Shown here: positions 53,001 through 60,834 of the stretch, one piece after another
Numbering within the stretch: position 1 is the first letter of the stretch
Layout: the number at the start of each line of letters is the position of its first letter
Source of the DNA: Paenibacillus sacheonensis
Lineage (GTDB): Bacteria > Bacillota > Bacilli > Paenibacillales > Paenibacillaceae
Direction: 5' to 3'
Length of the DNA stretch: 64,000 nt
Assembly: GCF_009909195.1 (NCBI RefSeq)
Contig: NZ_JAAAMU010000006.1
Span: 1-64,000 of the forward strand
Notes under the pieces: generated by a model
What the model was told of the DNA's origin: nothing
The model's input: only the letters and a program-made list of their open reading frames with translations
Database searches by the model: none
Program-made: the position numbers and the translations under genes

Positions 53001-56000
53001 ATCTTCAAGTAATCCTCGACTTGCTCGAACGGGTCGTACGCGCTGCCGCGGTCGGCAAACAAGGCGTTGCCGTAATCCTTATAATCCGGTTTGTGCGAAG
53101 CGTACGTCGTACGTTGACCTTGGCCGTCGATGCCCGTCTTCGAGATCGTCGGCATCGTCTTGTAGTCGTCCTCGAACGTCACGTCCATGTCCAGTCCGTC
53201 CAGCTGCGACGGCATCGGCGCGTTCTCCAGGCCCATGTTCCAATCCGCGCCGCCATTATTATAGAACTGGAAGTAATCCTCGATCGTCTTCGAGCCGTCC
53301 GTCTTCGTCGCCGTCACCTTCACGGCTACCGGGCCGTGCGGGAATTGGTCGGCGTCGAACGTGATCGAGCCTTTGCCATCGCCGTCCAGCGTGACGTCGG
53401 CCAGCTTGACGATATAACCGGAGGCGTCCGCGTGCTGGGCATCCGGCTGATGCAGCATGTAGCCTGCGGCAGCCGTGTAACCGCCCTTCGCCGTGAAGTT
53501 CAGCGTCGTCTCGCCGTCAAGCTCCGCACGGTAGGCCGGCGATTGCAGCGTCACCAGGTCCGGCAGCGCGATCTTCGGCGCCACGACGGATACGGTTTGG
53601 GTTGCATACTTCACGCCATTGACGATCGGCGCGATCTTGATCTGGCCGTTCGGCAGCGCGTAAGCCGCCGGGACGCTGACGACGATCGTGTCGCTCGCGC
53701 TGCCGGCCGCGAAGCTGCCGCCCGATACGACGGACCAGTTCGTGTCCGGGAACGTCACTTCGTACGTGCCGGCCATCTCTTGAGCATTCTCGTCGCGTGT
53801 GATCGCGATGCTGGCGTTCTCGCCCTGCACGACGTTGATCGAGGCAGGCGCCGTGAAGCCGGGAACGACCGCGTTCGGATCGTACACGTATTCGAAGCCG
53901 TCGACGATGGCGGTATCGCGGCCGCTGTTGGCTTCGGTCTTCACTTTCAATTCGAGCTTATGCTGGCCGCCTCGCAGGCCCGTCTTCTCGAATACTTTGG
54001 CGTTCGATACCGTGTCTGCCGTTTTGGAATCGATCGTCGTCTGGAAAACGCCGTCCAGGTAGACGTCCAACAATCCGCCTTTATCGTACGTGCGCATGAA
54101 GACGGATACCGCCGTACCGTCGAACGTGAATGCGTTCACGTCGCCGTTATTGTTGGCGTTATCGTACATGTAACCCCAACCGTCATGCCACCAGCCGCCG
54201 GTCGTGGCGAAATAATCTTTGGATTGCGTCGATTTGTCGAACTGTCCCCAGTTGCCGCCGTCTCCGCCCGAGGTGCTCTTGTACGGATACGTCGTGGAAT
54301 CGACGCGAATCGTTTGAATCTCGTTCGACTTCACGTAATCATACTCGAAGCCCTCCAACACGATCGAACCGCCAGGTCTTGTGACGACCAGCTTAAGCGC
54401 ATGGTTCCCGACGGGAAGACCGCTCTTGCTGAATACCCGTTTCTTGCCGCTGCTGCCGTTCGTGTCGACCGAGCCTTGCTTGACGCCGTCGATATAAACG
54501 TCGAACGCGCTGCCGCCGTCGATGTAGCGGGCGTACAGCCCAACGGCATCGCCCTCGAAGTTGAACGTTACGTCTTGATCCGTGCCTGCCGTGATATACA
54601 TCCACGCCCAGCTGTCTTTCCACCAGTTGCCATGGAACGAGAAGTAGTCGTTCGGCTGCGAGCTGTGGTCGAACGAGGTCCAAGCGCCGTCCGTCCCTCC
54701 GGACGCGGTCACATACGGATAAGTGCTGCCATCTACCGTACGCTTCTCGCCGACGCCCGTAATCGCCGGCGCTTCCGGATCGTCCGGTGCCTGCACGGTC
54801 ACCTTCATCGGCGGGTAGGTTCCGTCGCTGATGGTCGGCGTAATGATCACCTGACCGTTCTTGCTCTTGTAGTTGGAAGGCACTTTAAGTTGAATCGTAT
54901 CCTCGTAATGGTTGGTCGAGAATGACTGGCTCGCTGCCGCCTGCCAATTATCGCCTACCTTCACCTGCCACCCGCTTGTCGGGAACGTCAGGCTGTACGT
55001 GCCGAAGCGGGTTCCCGCCGCGCCGTTGCGGTTAATGTTCACCGAGATTTCATCTCCCGGAGCTGCCTTGAAGAACGTATTTTCCGTCCAGAATTTCGGC
55101 AGGTTCGGATCTTCGAAATGGCGGAACTCGAAGCCCGCGATACGCAGGAAACGCGTAGCTGCGTTGTTCGCGCCCATAATCTTGAGCGTATGGTCGCCAT
55201 CGGAGAGTCCGCTCTTCTCGAACGCCCGGAACGGCTGATCCTGCGTTGCGTTCGTATCGATATGCGTCTGAAGCTGGCCGTCCAAGTAAATGTCGGCTTC
55301 GCCGCACTCGGTGCACTTCGTCATATCGAGGGCAATGGATGTCCCGTTGAAGTTGAACTCCAACGCGGTCGAAGCGTCTTCTCGAACGTACATCCAGCTC
55401 CAGCCGTCGCGCCACCAGCCGCCGTTGATGAAGTTGAAATACGTGCCGAGGTTCGTGCTCGGGTCGTACGTTGCCCATGACCCTTGATCGCCGCCGCCCG
55501 TGTTGCGATATGGATAGGTAGTGGAATCGACGCGAATCAATTCGCCCGTCGCGCCGGTTGCCGTCGCGCTGATCACGATCGGCTCGTAAGATGTACCGCC
55601 GCTCGCCACCGGCGTGATCGTGATATCGGCCGTCTCATCGTAGTCGTTCGGAACCAGGAACGTCAGCGTGTCGCTGCTTGCTCCTGCCGCGAAAGCGGCG
55701 TTGTACGTGCCGGTTATGTCGACGAACTGCTCGCCGTTCATGATCTTCCAGCCTGCCGGCGCTTGTACGTGGTACGAGCCGGACAGCGCTTTCGCTGCAT
55801 CGTTGCGGCTCACGTTGACGCGCACGACGTCGCCGGAGAGCGCCTTGACCGAAGCATCGCTTTCGAAACGAACCGTACCCGGCGCGTCTTGATACACGCG
55901 TACCCAATCCACGTACGTATCGGCCTCGTTGCCATAGCGCGTGAAGCCGCCCGGAACGTCGAAATTCTCGAACGGATCCGCTGCGTTGCCGTTGATGCCG

Positions 56001-57235
56001 TAGTGATCCGACACGGCGGCGTTAATAATGAAATAATTGCCGTATTGCCAACTGAATGGCAATGTTTTGTGGCGCGTTACTTCCACGTTGTCGCAGTAGT
56101 AATACGTCCAGTCTTCCGTAATGTAGACGGCCAGCGTATGGAAGCCCATCGCTAGATTGATATTGCCGAAAGGAGCCGTATCGAGGTTGGCGCTGTAGCC
56201 GCCGCCGAGCTTGCTGGCGTCGTAGCCCGCAGCCGCCGGTTTGTCGTACCCCCACGGATGCCAGGCGATTTGGTAGCCGGTAGGCGTACCCAAGTAGCCC
56301 TCGATGATATCCAGCTCGTCGCTAGGCTGGTTGGCCAGGTCCGGATTCTGAACGTAACCGTTCGCCGTCAACGTCCAGAATGCCGGCCACATGCCGGGGT
56401 TCGGACCGAAGAACATGCGGGCTTCGAAATACTGATTGCGTCCGCCTTCGGTATGGAAGCCGCCGCCCGCCTGGTCCATGGAGGACAGGTAGCCGGTGCT
56501 GACCTTCTGCTTCCAATAGTCGTTGCGGACATAGCCCGTCGGATGATAGATCGTCGACAGCTTCATGTACTCGTTATCGCTGATCGAGAACGGATTATTC
56601 GGGCCGTCGGCATCTTCGAACGCCGCCCAGCCGAACATGCCGCCGCGCGCCTCGTCGACCTTGGCCGATGCGTACGTCGCGCCGATGCCGGTCTTGTTGA
56701 TCGTCGGCATCGTTTTGAAATCGTCCTGGAAGACGGTAGGCATGCCGCTCGTGACCGGATTGACCGGGGCGTTATCTAGTCCTGCCCGCCACGCCACGCC
56801 GACCTTGTTGTTGAGCTGCAGGTAGGCATTGTCGATTTCTGTGCTGCCCTGGAACACTTGGATGCGCACGGAAATCGGGCCTTTCGGATATTCGGAAGCC
56901 GGGAATTGCACGCTTCCGTCTCCGCCCGCCAGCGTAACCTCGCCGACGAGATCCTTCGTGCCGTTGCTGTTATGATTCAAATCGCTTGGCTGCTTCTGCG
57001 AGTAGACCTTAGCGGTTGTACCGAGCGTATTGTGGAACGAGATGGTAATGGTATTGTCGTTAATGTCCGAGCGATACGCCGGAGACGTCACCGTCGTAAT
57101 GCGATCGGCATCGCCGGCCGCAGCCTGGACCTTACTTGAGAAGCCGAAACCGACAAAGCTCGATAGGATCATCGAAAACGTCATCAATAACGCCATGGAA
57201 CGATTAAACCGTCGCCATTCGCGCTTCATTCCCAT
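50012..57235 (-). CDS. Giant secreted protein with two GH16 glucanase modules, a cohesin and a dockerin-like C-terminus
   Basis: Exported 2407-residue protein. Approximate order: signal peptide 1-39; Ig-like 46-140; GH16 165-450 with ELDIIE (E307, E312); NEW3-like 450-555; carbohydrate-binding module 565-700 (VDSTTYPY start); NEW3-like 700-820; second module 830-965; third module 975-1115; NEW3-like; Ig-like 1220-1340; second GH16 1345-1610 with ELDIIE (E1486, E1491); NEW3-like; CBM9-like 1815-2020; cohesin 2035-2185; two FIVAR-like helical repeats; dockerin-like 2345-2404. GH16 enzymes cut beta-1,3- or beta-1,3/1,4-glucans and some galactans; which one is not readable. The Ig-GH16 cassette is duplicated. 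GGGAGG precedes the ATG. The dockerin-like end has degenerate calcium loops. The next gene encodes a cohesin-SLH protein. Confidence 0.88.
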   Translation of the reverse strand: MGMKREWRRFNRSMALLMTFSMILSSFVGFGFSSKVQAAAGDADRITTVTSPAYRSDINDNTITISFHNTLGTTAKVYSQKQPSDLNHNSNGTKDLVGEVTLAGGDGSVQFPASEYPKGPISVRIQVFQGSTEIDNAYLQLNNKVGVAWRAGLDNAPVNPVTSGMPTVFQDDFKTMPTINKTGIGATYASAKVDEARGGMFGWAAFEDADGPNNPFSISDNEYMKLSTIYHPTGYVRNDYWKQKVSTGYLSSMDQAGGGFHTEGGRNQYFEARMFFGPNPGMWPAFWTLTANGYVQNPDLANQPSDELDIIEGYLGTPTGYQIAWHPWGYDKPAAAGYDASKLGGGYSANLDTAPFGNINLAMGFHTLAVYITEDWTYYYCDNVEVTRHKTLPFSWQYGNYFIINAAVSDHYGINGNAADPFENFDVPGGFTRYGNEADTYVDWVRVYQDAPGTVRFESDASVKALSGDVVRVNVSRNDAAKALSGSYHVQAPAGWKIMNGEQFVDITGTYNAAFAAGASSDTLTFLVPNDYDETADITITPVASGGTSYEPIVISATATGATGELIRVDSTTYPYRNTGGGDQGSWATYDPSTNLGTYFNFINGGWWRDGWSWMYVREDASTALEFNFNGTSIALDMTKCTECGEADIYLDGQLQTHIDTNATQDQPFRAFEKSGLSDGDHTLKIMGANNAATRFLRIAGFEFRHFEDPNLPKFWTENTFFKAAPGDEISVNINRNGAAGTRFGTYSLTFPTSGWQVKVGDNWQAAASQSFSTNHYEDTIQLKVPSNYKSKNGQVIITPTISDGTYPPMKVTVQAPDDPEAPAITGVGEKRTVDGSTYPYVTASGGTDGAWTSFDHSSQPNDYFSFHGNWWKDSWAWMYITAGTDQDVTFNFEGDAVGLYARYIDGGSAFDVYIDGVKQGSVDTNGSSGKKRVFSKSGLPVGNHALKLVVTRPGGSIVLEGFEYDYVKSNEIQTIRVDSTTYPYKSTSGGDGGNWGQFDKSTQSKDYFATTGGWWHDGWGYMYDNANNNGDVNAFTFDGTAVSVFMRTYDKGGLLDVYLDGVFQTTIDSKTADTVSNAKVFEKTGLRGGQHKLELKVKTEANSGRDTAIVDGFEYVYDPNAVVPGFTAPASINVVQGENASIAITRDENAQEMAGTYEVTFPDTNWSVVSGGSFAAGSASDTIVVSVPAAYALPNGQIKIAPIVNGVKYATQTVSVVAPKIALPDLVTLQSPAYRAELDGETTLNFTAKGGYTAAAGYMLHQPDAQHADASGYIVKLADVTLDGDGKGSITFDADQFPHGPVAVKVTATKTDGSKTIEDYFQFYNNGGADWNMGLENAPMPSQLDGLDMDVTFEDDYKTMPTISKTGIDGQGQRTTYASHKPDYKDYGNALFADRGSAYDPFEQVEDYLKIKTKYYEQKLPASVDGYQRNYTTGFLSSVGDDGAGFRTKGYTEQYLEARFFVGANPGQWPAFWTLTGVNDEATDELDIIEAYPPNVSGYSIATHPWGYDNLDGGGKAVNTVDLIGSDAGNISMGFHTYGVLVQEDYTTYYFDNKEVYKQKTLPLSWRKGSYFLINNAMTQSDAFPPGYGFDRYGDQSDMYIDWVRVYEQPQDSSDVIFDTAAFSPVSVTPGQDLSLDINRVTEGAKGLSGSYQVDMPQGWSIVSGGTFSAGSSKDTLVLHVPDNYAKYTYDLKITPTANGTNYKTLTVQTKNTDDSIGVEIYPVQNAAKTGYDVKVALTNKHDSGSVAGGTVQVEEPAAAAGSYSFGDIAGGTTQYVTIPAAMLSADNRTHFTFHITNADGYDRSFNKDISDLTATRVDPEHPILSGGTLDGSIDADAWSGSQVVHLIGDQAGDRSGDQYVKWDDDYLYLAVQVTDDVHSMSAANVYDSWGADSLQVSFDPERPGRTASSDNHPRFIASLNATTGESALGNETWGPVTTGNLNDIKYKFTRDEANHLTNYVVAFPWNSILTDARKPATADLTDLGISVIVNDNDGAGREGWISYMDGISTGKDPLKFGDLILSSGTSLQPEEPSDSLHATIDAPATAFVGQPVDLNVGVAGVTDRFSIADLTVHYDPNKLEFATVTDENGKLSLAESAIASLKEHFVVLGTAVKSELGQIRILLASEGAGNGVAADGDLLVLHGGVKGNAAVGSTSVGLTNMTIGDDGETVNVNTAGASASIAISNVDKAALSSAIASAQAKHDAAVEGTAAGQYQAGAKAALQTAIDAAAAVRDNASASQSQVNDAATALADAVAAFEGKVVVVSADKAALTAAITNAQSKHNAAVEGTKLGKYAVGSKAALQTAIDNATGVKNNAAATQGQVDQAVTDLNAAVHTFMTKLITLVPGQTSITIKDLSLIVKYFGKKSTDEGWDAIAAADIFDNGEITIQSLAAVARMILDGWLAE

Positions 57236-57383
57236 TTTGCTACCTCCCTGTTTCGATCTGTTTGTCTTCCATGCGAATTGACTCCTTGCAGCGTCTTCCG
57301 CTCGCCCCGAATGCTGCGGCGATTATACCGGAAACCTCTCCCTTCGCGACCTTATCTGACATCCACAACGTCTGTCCCCATTT

Positions 57384-57412
57384 ATTATAGAAAAAGAATG
57401 AAAACACTTACA
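57384..57412 (-). promoter_or_regulatory. GH16 gene promoter with overlapping cre-like site
   Basis: TATAAT (57384-57389, minus strand) lies 17 bases after TGTAAG. TGTAAGTGTTTTCA, read on the other strand as TGAAAACACTTACA (57399-57412), differs from the cre consensus at one central base and covers the -35 position. The leader would be about 140 bases. The remainder of the 57236-57634 gap holds only this promoter region and the terminator of the pilus operon. Confidence 0.55.
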
Positions 57413-57556
57413 TACGGTAATATTCTAGTTTCTATGGTAAAAAAACAAAGTCGTCCCAGCGGTTTGTCGAGCGTTGGCGCTTATCGCCGCAATCTTGTCG
57501 CTGCCTGTCGAAACCCGGTACGGAACCTTTGAGACAGGATTCCAGCCGTACAAAAA

Positions 57557-57588
57557 GGCCCTGCTGCATGACGGAATGCCGCAGGACC
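57557..57588 (-). terminator. Terminator of the Tad pilus operon
   Basis: CCTGC/GCAGG and GCAT/ATGC pairings form a stem of about 10 bp with one mismatch, followed on the minus strand by CCTTTTTGTAC. It lies 46 bases after the last pilus-locus gene. Confidence 0.75.
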
Positions 57589-57634
57589 TGCTATTCGTAT
57601 GTTTATATGCCGATATGCGAGCCGCACGAACGAC

Positions 57635-58114
57635 TTACGTCAGCTCGGCGGCCCCCTTGATCATCCATTCGATCGGATCGATGACGTTGAACACTCTCGG
57701 ATAGACCATTCGGGCAATAAGCACGACCCCCGGCCGATGCAAGGTGACTTCATAATCGTATCGCTCGTTGCGGTACGTGTAGGGAAACAAGCGGTCGTCG
57801 TTGATTACCTGGAAGTCGACGATGTCCACCCGCTCCTGCAGATACGCATCCGGCAGCGGGAAACCGGCTTCGTCCAGCTGCAAATTGCGCTGCAAGTACG
57901 CGTCCGCTTCCGCGCGGGCGATCGCCTCGTCGATATGAAGCCGCCCGTCCGCCAGCGCGGCCGCATCGATCTGCTGGGCGGCGGCATGGGCAGCCCGGTT
58001 CACCGCATGCTTGCCTTGGAACAATGCGGCGACGGCCATCTCCTCATCCGTCTGCAGCGCATGCAGCAGCATCCAGATGACCGCCATCAGCATCACGAGC
58101 ACCAGCTTGTACAT
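57635..58114 (-). CDS. Tad-locus membrane protein of unknown function
   Basis: A 159-residue protein with one N-terminal transmembrane helix (YKLVLVMLMAVIWMLLHAL) and an extracytoplasmic remainder with AVNRAAHAAAQQIDAAALADG and a beta-rich C-terminus (YEVTLHRPGVVLIARMVYPRVF). This is the general layout of TadE/TadF-like pseudopilins and of Gram-positive pilus-locus accessory proteins, but I cannot name the family. The ATG at 58114 with AAAGGGGG upstream is preferred to the start at 58180. Last gene of the locus. Confidence 0.68.
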   Translation of the reverse strand: MYKLVLVMLMAVIWMLLHALQTDEEMAVAALFQGKHAVNRAAHAAAQQIDAAALADGRLHIDEAIARAEADAYLQRNLQLDEAGFPLPDAYLQERVDIVDFQVINDDRLFPYTYRNERYDYEVTLHRPGVVLIARMVYPRVFNVIDPIEWMIKGAAELT

Positions 58115-58209
58115 GAACGGCCCCCTTTCCTTTTCCGATGCGATGCGATGCGAGACGAGTATCCTATTCTGCTCGCTCATTCGATCCCCCGCTGCAACGC
58201 GTCAGTAGA

Positions 58210-58635
58210 TTATGGCACATACTCGCTCATTTTCGTTCCCGAAGCCTTAAGTCTCGCATCGGCCGGCGGCGGCCCCACGCCGATCAAACGGTCGATATTG
58301 AACAGCCCTTCGACGGGATAGCTGGCGCTGACCGACAATGGAGCGCCGCGAGGCAGCGGCTGCGAGGGATTCGTCGCATCCGCCCCGTTGTCCGAGACGA
58401 CCTCGAACGCGATGCGTGCCGGATCAAGGCCATAACCCGCCAAACGCTCCTTCGCGTCCTGAAGCATCGCCGCATCGACGAAGCCGTAATCGCCGCTCGC
58501 GCCGACCTCCAGCAAGTAATCGACTTCCTGCTGAAGCACCGCCTGCCTTACGATGAGCACATGCTTATATATGGGCGAGAACATGAACCAGCACATCATC
58601 GCTGCAAGCAGCACGAACACCAGCAAGCTCTTCAA
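58210..58635 (-). CDS. Tad-locus TadE-like membrane protein of unknown function
   Basis: A 141-residue protein with an N-terminal transmembrane helix (SLLVFVLLAAMMCWFMF), a short helical stretch (VLQQEVDYLLEVGASGDYG) and a beta-rich C-terminal part ending KMSEYVP. Layout resembles pseudopilins of the TadE/TadF type. Its start overlaps the stop of the upstream 48-residue gene by four bases (ATGA), which supports translation of both. Function inferred from location only. Confidence 0.68.
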   Translation of the reverse strand: MKSLLVFVLLAAMMCWFMFSPIYKHVLIVRQAVLQQEVDYLLEVGASGDYGFVDAAMLQDAKERLAGYGLDPARIAFEVVSDNGADATNPSQPLPRGAPLSVSASYPVEGLFNIDRLIGVGPPPADARLKASGTKMSEYVP

Positions 58636-58778
58636 GGGCTCATCCTCCGTATGCCGTCGCCCATATGATGGCCGGATTGTTCCAATTGACGGTTCATGCC
58701 GTCCTCGCCGCCCGTTACTTCGCTATAGATCATGACGGCGACGATGATCAGCAGCAGCGTCATGAGCAGAGAACGCAT
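58632..58778 (-). CDS. Tad-locus microprotein 2 (pilin-like, 48 residues)
   Basis: Reads MRSLLMTLLLIIVAVMIYS, then EVTGGEDGMNRQLEQSGHHM. One hydrophobic helix at the N-terminus and a short polar tail. GAAGGAGGCGACGCCG precedes the ATG, and the stop overlaps the next start, so it is very likely translated. Its layout parallels the 53-residue protein encoded just upstream (MR-x-x-L-x-T start, QSG in the tail). It might be a minor pilin or an assembly factor. Confidence 0.7.
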   Translation of the reverse strand: MRSLLMTLLLIIVAVMIYSEVTGGEDGMNRQLEQSGHHMGDGIRRMSP

Positions 58779-58809
58779 CGGCGTCGCCTCCTTCTTCGCA
58801 TCGTATTCC

Positions 58810-58971
58810 TTACGGCGTAGTCGTCGTAAGCAGAGCGCCGATCTTCGTATTCGCGGAATCTCCCTGCGATTGAATCTGCGCTTTCGTACCGGTCGTATCC
58901 TTGGAGACGATGGCATTGAACAGCAGAACCACGACGACCAGCATCATGACCGTAATCAAAATATTACGCAT
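58810..58971 (-). CDS. Tad-locus microprotein 1, candidate Flp-type pilin (53 residues)
   Basis: Reads MRNILITVMMLVVVVLLFN, then AIVSKDTTGTKAQIQSQGDS, ending LLTTTTP. One N-terminal hydrophobic helix with a polar Gln/Ser/Thr-rich tail is the general shape of small Flp/type IVb pilins, though a clear prepilin cleavage motif is not visible. AAGGAGGTGAGTAAGC precedes the ATG, the strongest binding site in the locus, as expected for an abundant structural subunit. It lies directly after tadC. Confidence 0.7.
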   Translation of the reverse strand: MRNILITVMMLVVVVLLFNAIVSKDTTGTKAQIQSQGDSANTKIGALLTTTTP

Positions 58972-58988
58972 GCTTACTCACCTCCTTC

Positions 58989-59879
58989 TTAGTTCAGGGA
59001 TTGGAACAGCAGCTGGCCTTCCTTGACCCACGGATAGATAAAAATCTGAAACGTGTACATGATGGGAATGCCCGCGAGGACGAAAAGCAGGTACGACGTC
59101 GATTCCTTGCGGCTGTCCTTCGCCAGCTCCAGCTTCTCCTTATAATCCTGGATCCGCTCGCGCAGCAGCTCATAATACCGCTCGCTCTCGTGCAGGCGCA
59201 GCGAATCGATCGTCTCGACGAAGCTCAGCCCTTCTTCCGTGCCGAGCCGAAGCTTGAGGCGCCGCAGCGCGCTTTCCGCATCGTGGTACCACTCTCCGAG
59301 CAGCGTCTGGAGATCCCCGCGCATCGTGCGCGTGTAAGGCAGGCATCGCATCAGCTTCGTATGGATATGAAGCGAGGAGCCTGCGAGGTAGAGGAGCTGG
59401 TTGCTGACGATGTGAATTTCTTTGGTCATGCGCACCGCGCGCGTCCGGCGTACGGCTTCCAGCCAAGGCAAATCCCACAGCAGCAGGAGCAAGACGGCAG
59501 CCAGCGCCAATGGTGCCGACACCGCAGGCAGCACGGCGATCAAAATCTTCGTCATGCCGTAAGCCAATATAGTCCACAGCGGCGTTCCTGCCAGAATCGC
59601 CCGGCGAAGCAGTACGTACAGCGCCGCATCGCCCGTATAGCCGCAGCCCGCCAGCAAGCGCTCCCTTTCTTTGAATGTCTGCGAGACGCGGCTCACTCTC
59701 GCCATTCGCAGCCAGCGGTCGTCCACCGTATGGGTCTTCCATTTCAATAATGCCAAATGGGCGAACCGCGGCTTCTTGAACGAAGCGGCCTTCAACAAGG
59801 AGACCACGAGCACGAAGCCAAGCGCGTATTGAATGACGAGGGCAGCCCACATGAGGACGATAGTGATTTCATTGCTCAT
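58989..59879 (-). CDS. tadC: Tad pilus inner-membrane platform protein TadC
   Basis: A protein of about 296 residues of the type II secretion F family, with N-terminal and central transmembrane segments (ITIVLMWAALVIQYALGFVLVV, ILIAVLPAVSAPLALAAVLLLLLW), a cytosolic helical T2SF domain (RMTKEIHIVSNQLLYLAGSSLHIHTKLMRCLPYT) and a C-terminal membrane helix. With TadB it forms the membrane platform through which the TadA ATPase drives pilin assembly. Two ATGs are possible: 59891 lies too close to AAAGGAG, 59879 rather far; I use the latter with low certainty. Confidence 0.85.
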   Translation of the reverse strand: MSNEITIVLMWAALVIQYALGFVLVVSLLKAASFKKPRFAHLALLKWKTHTVDDRWLRMARVSRVSQTFKERERLLAGCGYTGDAALYVLLRRAILAGTPLWTILAYGMTKILIAVLPAVSAPLALAAVLLLLLWDLPWLEAVRRTRAVRMTKEIHIVSNQLLYLAGSSLHIHTKLMRCLPYTRTMRGDLQTLLGEWYHDAESALRRLKLRLGTEEGLSFVETIDSLRLHESERYYELLRERIQDYKEKLELAKDSRKESTSYLLFVLAGIPIMYTFQIFIYPWVKEGQLLFQSLN

Positions 59880-59898
59880 CGGAGCGCTCATGCTCCTT

Positions 59899-60834
59899 TC
59901 ACATTTTTTTGCGCGACAGCCACAGGCCCATCACGAAGGACAGGAAAATCATAATGGCGGCGTTGAGGAGCATGTTCCGCCCCCCGGGATCCAGCACGTA
60001 ATACCGATATGCATTCTCGGGACTGTAATGGAAGTTAATGCCCATGAACAGCAGCAGAAACAAGATTGGCGAGAAGCTCGCCAGCCGGATCTCCAGCAGC
60101 TTGTTGCGCTCCTGCTGATTAGCCCGGCGCGCCTTGCGCATGTCCGTGATGAGATCCTTCAAATTCCCTGCGATCGGATGCCCCTCGGCCAGGCCGGCGC
60201 GTACGATATTGATAAAATAATCCGCCCATACATGGCCGAGCGACGCCGCGAATATTCGCAGGCTGGCTTCATCGTCTCCGCGAACGGAGACATTCCGGTA
60301 CAATTGCTCGAATACGGCCTGCATCGGCCCGAGCATCCGTTTCTCCTCTACCGTTCGCTGCAGCGCGGTGCGGATCTGCCGTCCGCCGCTGACCAGGCAG
60401 CATTGGTAGAAGAGCTCGATCGCGGGCAGGAAATCGATGCGCGTCTTCATTTGCCGATGAACCTGCATCGTCCGAAGCAGCAGATAGGGCAGCAAACCCA
60501 GCACGCCGCCCAGGAGAACCAGCCCCTTCAAGCTCTTGAAAAACAGGACGCCGAAAGCGGCGCCCGCAAGCAGCAGAAGCAAGCTAAGCAGCACGACCGA
60601 GCCTGGGCGCAAGCCGGACTGCAGCGACTCCAGCAGCTCGGACAAATGACGGTAGCCTCTGTCGAAGCGCTGCAAGTATCTGGCCAGCCGCTCGCCGAAT
60701 CGCTGCTCCCTCCGGTAATTCAATCGGCCGACGATCTGCTGACGCTGGAACCAAGCGCCGAGCAGAGCCCGGACCGCAACAAACAGCGTGCAAAACAAGG
60801 CGGCGCCAACGAGAATCAACCCCAGCTTCATCAT
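59899..60834 (-). CDS. tadB: Tad pilus inner-membrane platform protein TadB
   Basis: A 311-residue T2SF-family protein: N-terminal transmembrane helix (LGLILVGAALFCTLFVAVRALL), cytosolic linker, two central membrane helices (VLLSLLLLLAGAAFGVLFF, GLVLLGGVLGLLPYLLL), the T2SF domain (IDFLPAIELFYQCCLVSGGRQIRTALQ) and a C-terminal membrane helix. Partner of TadC. The ATG at 60834 overlaps the tadA stop (ATGA), implying translational coupling, and is preferred over a GTG at 60846. Confidence 0.88.
   Translation of the reverse strand: MMKLGLILVGAALFCTLFVAVRALLGAWFQRQQIVGRLNYRREQRFGERLARYLQRFDRGYRHLSELLESLQSGLRPGSVVLLSLLLLLAGAAFGVLFFKSLKGLVLLGGVLGLLPYLLLRTMQVHRQMKTRIDFLPAIELFYQCCLVSGGRQIRTALQRTVEEKRMLGPMQAVFEQLYRNVSVRGDDEASLRIFAASLGHVWADYFINIVRAGLAEGHPIAGNLKDLITDMRKARRANQQERNKLLEIRLASFSPILFLLLFMGINFHYSPENAYRYYVLDPGGRNMLLNAAIMIFLSFVMGLWLSRKKM

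Noticed and set aside
52337-54925. Plus-strand frame of 862 codons
   Set aside because: Antisense shadow of the GH16 gene with Val/Arg/His-rich composition.
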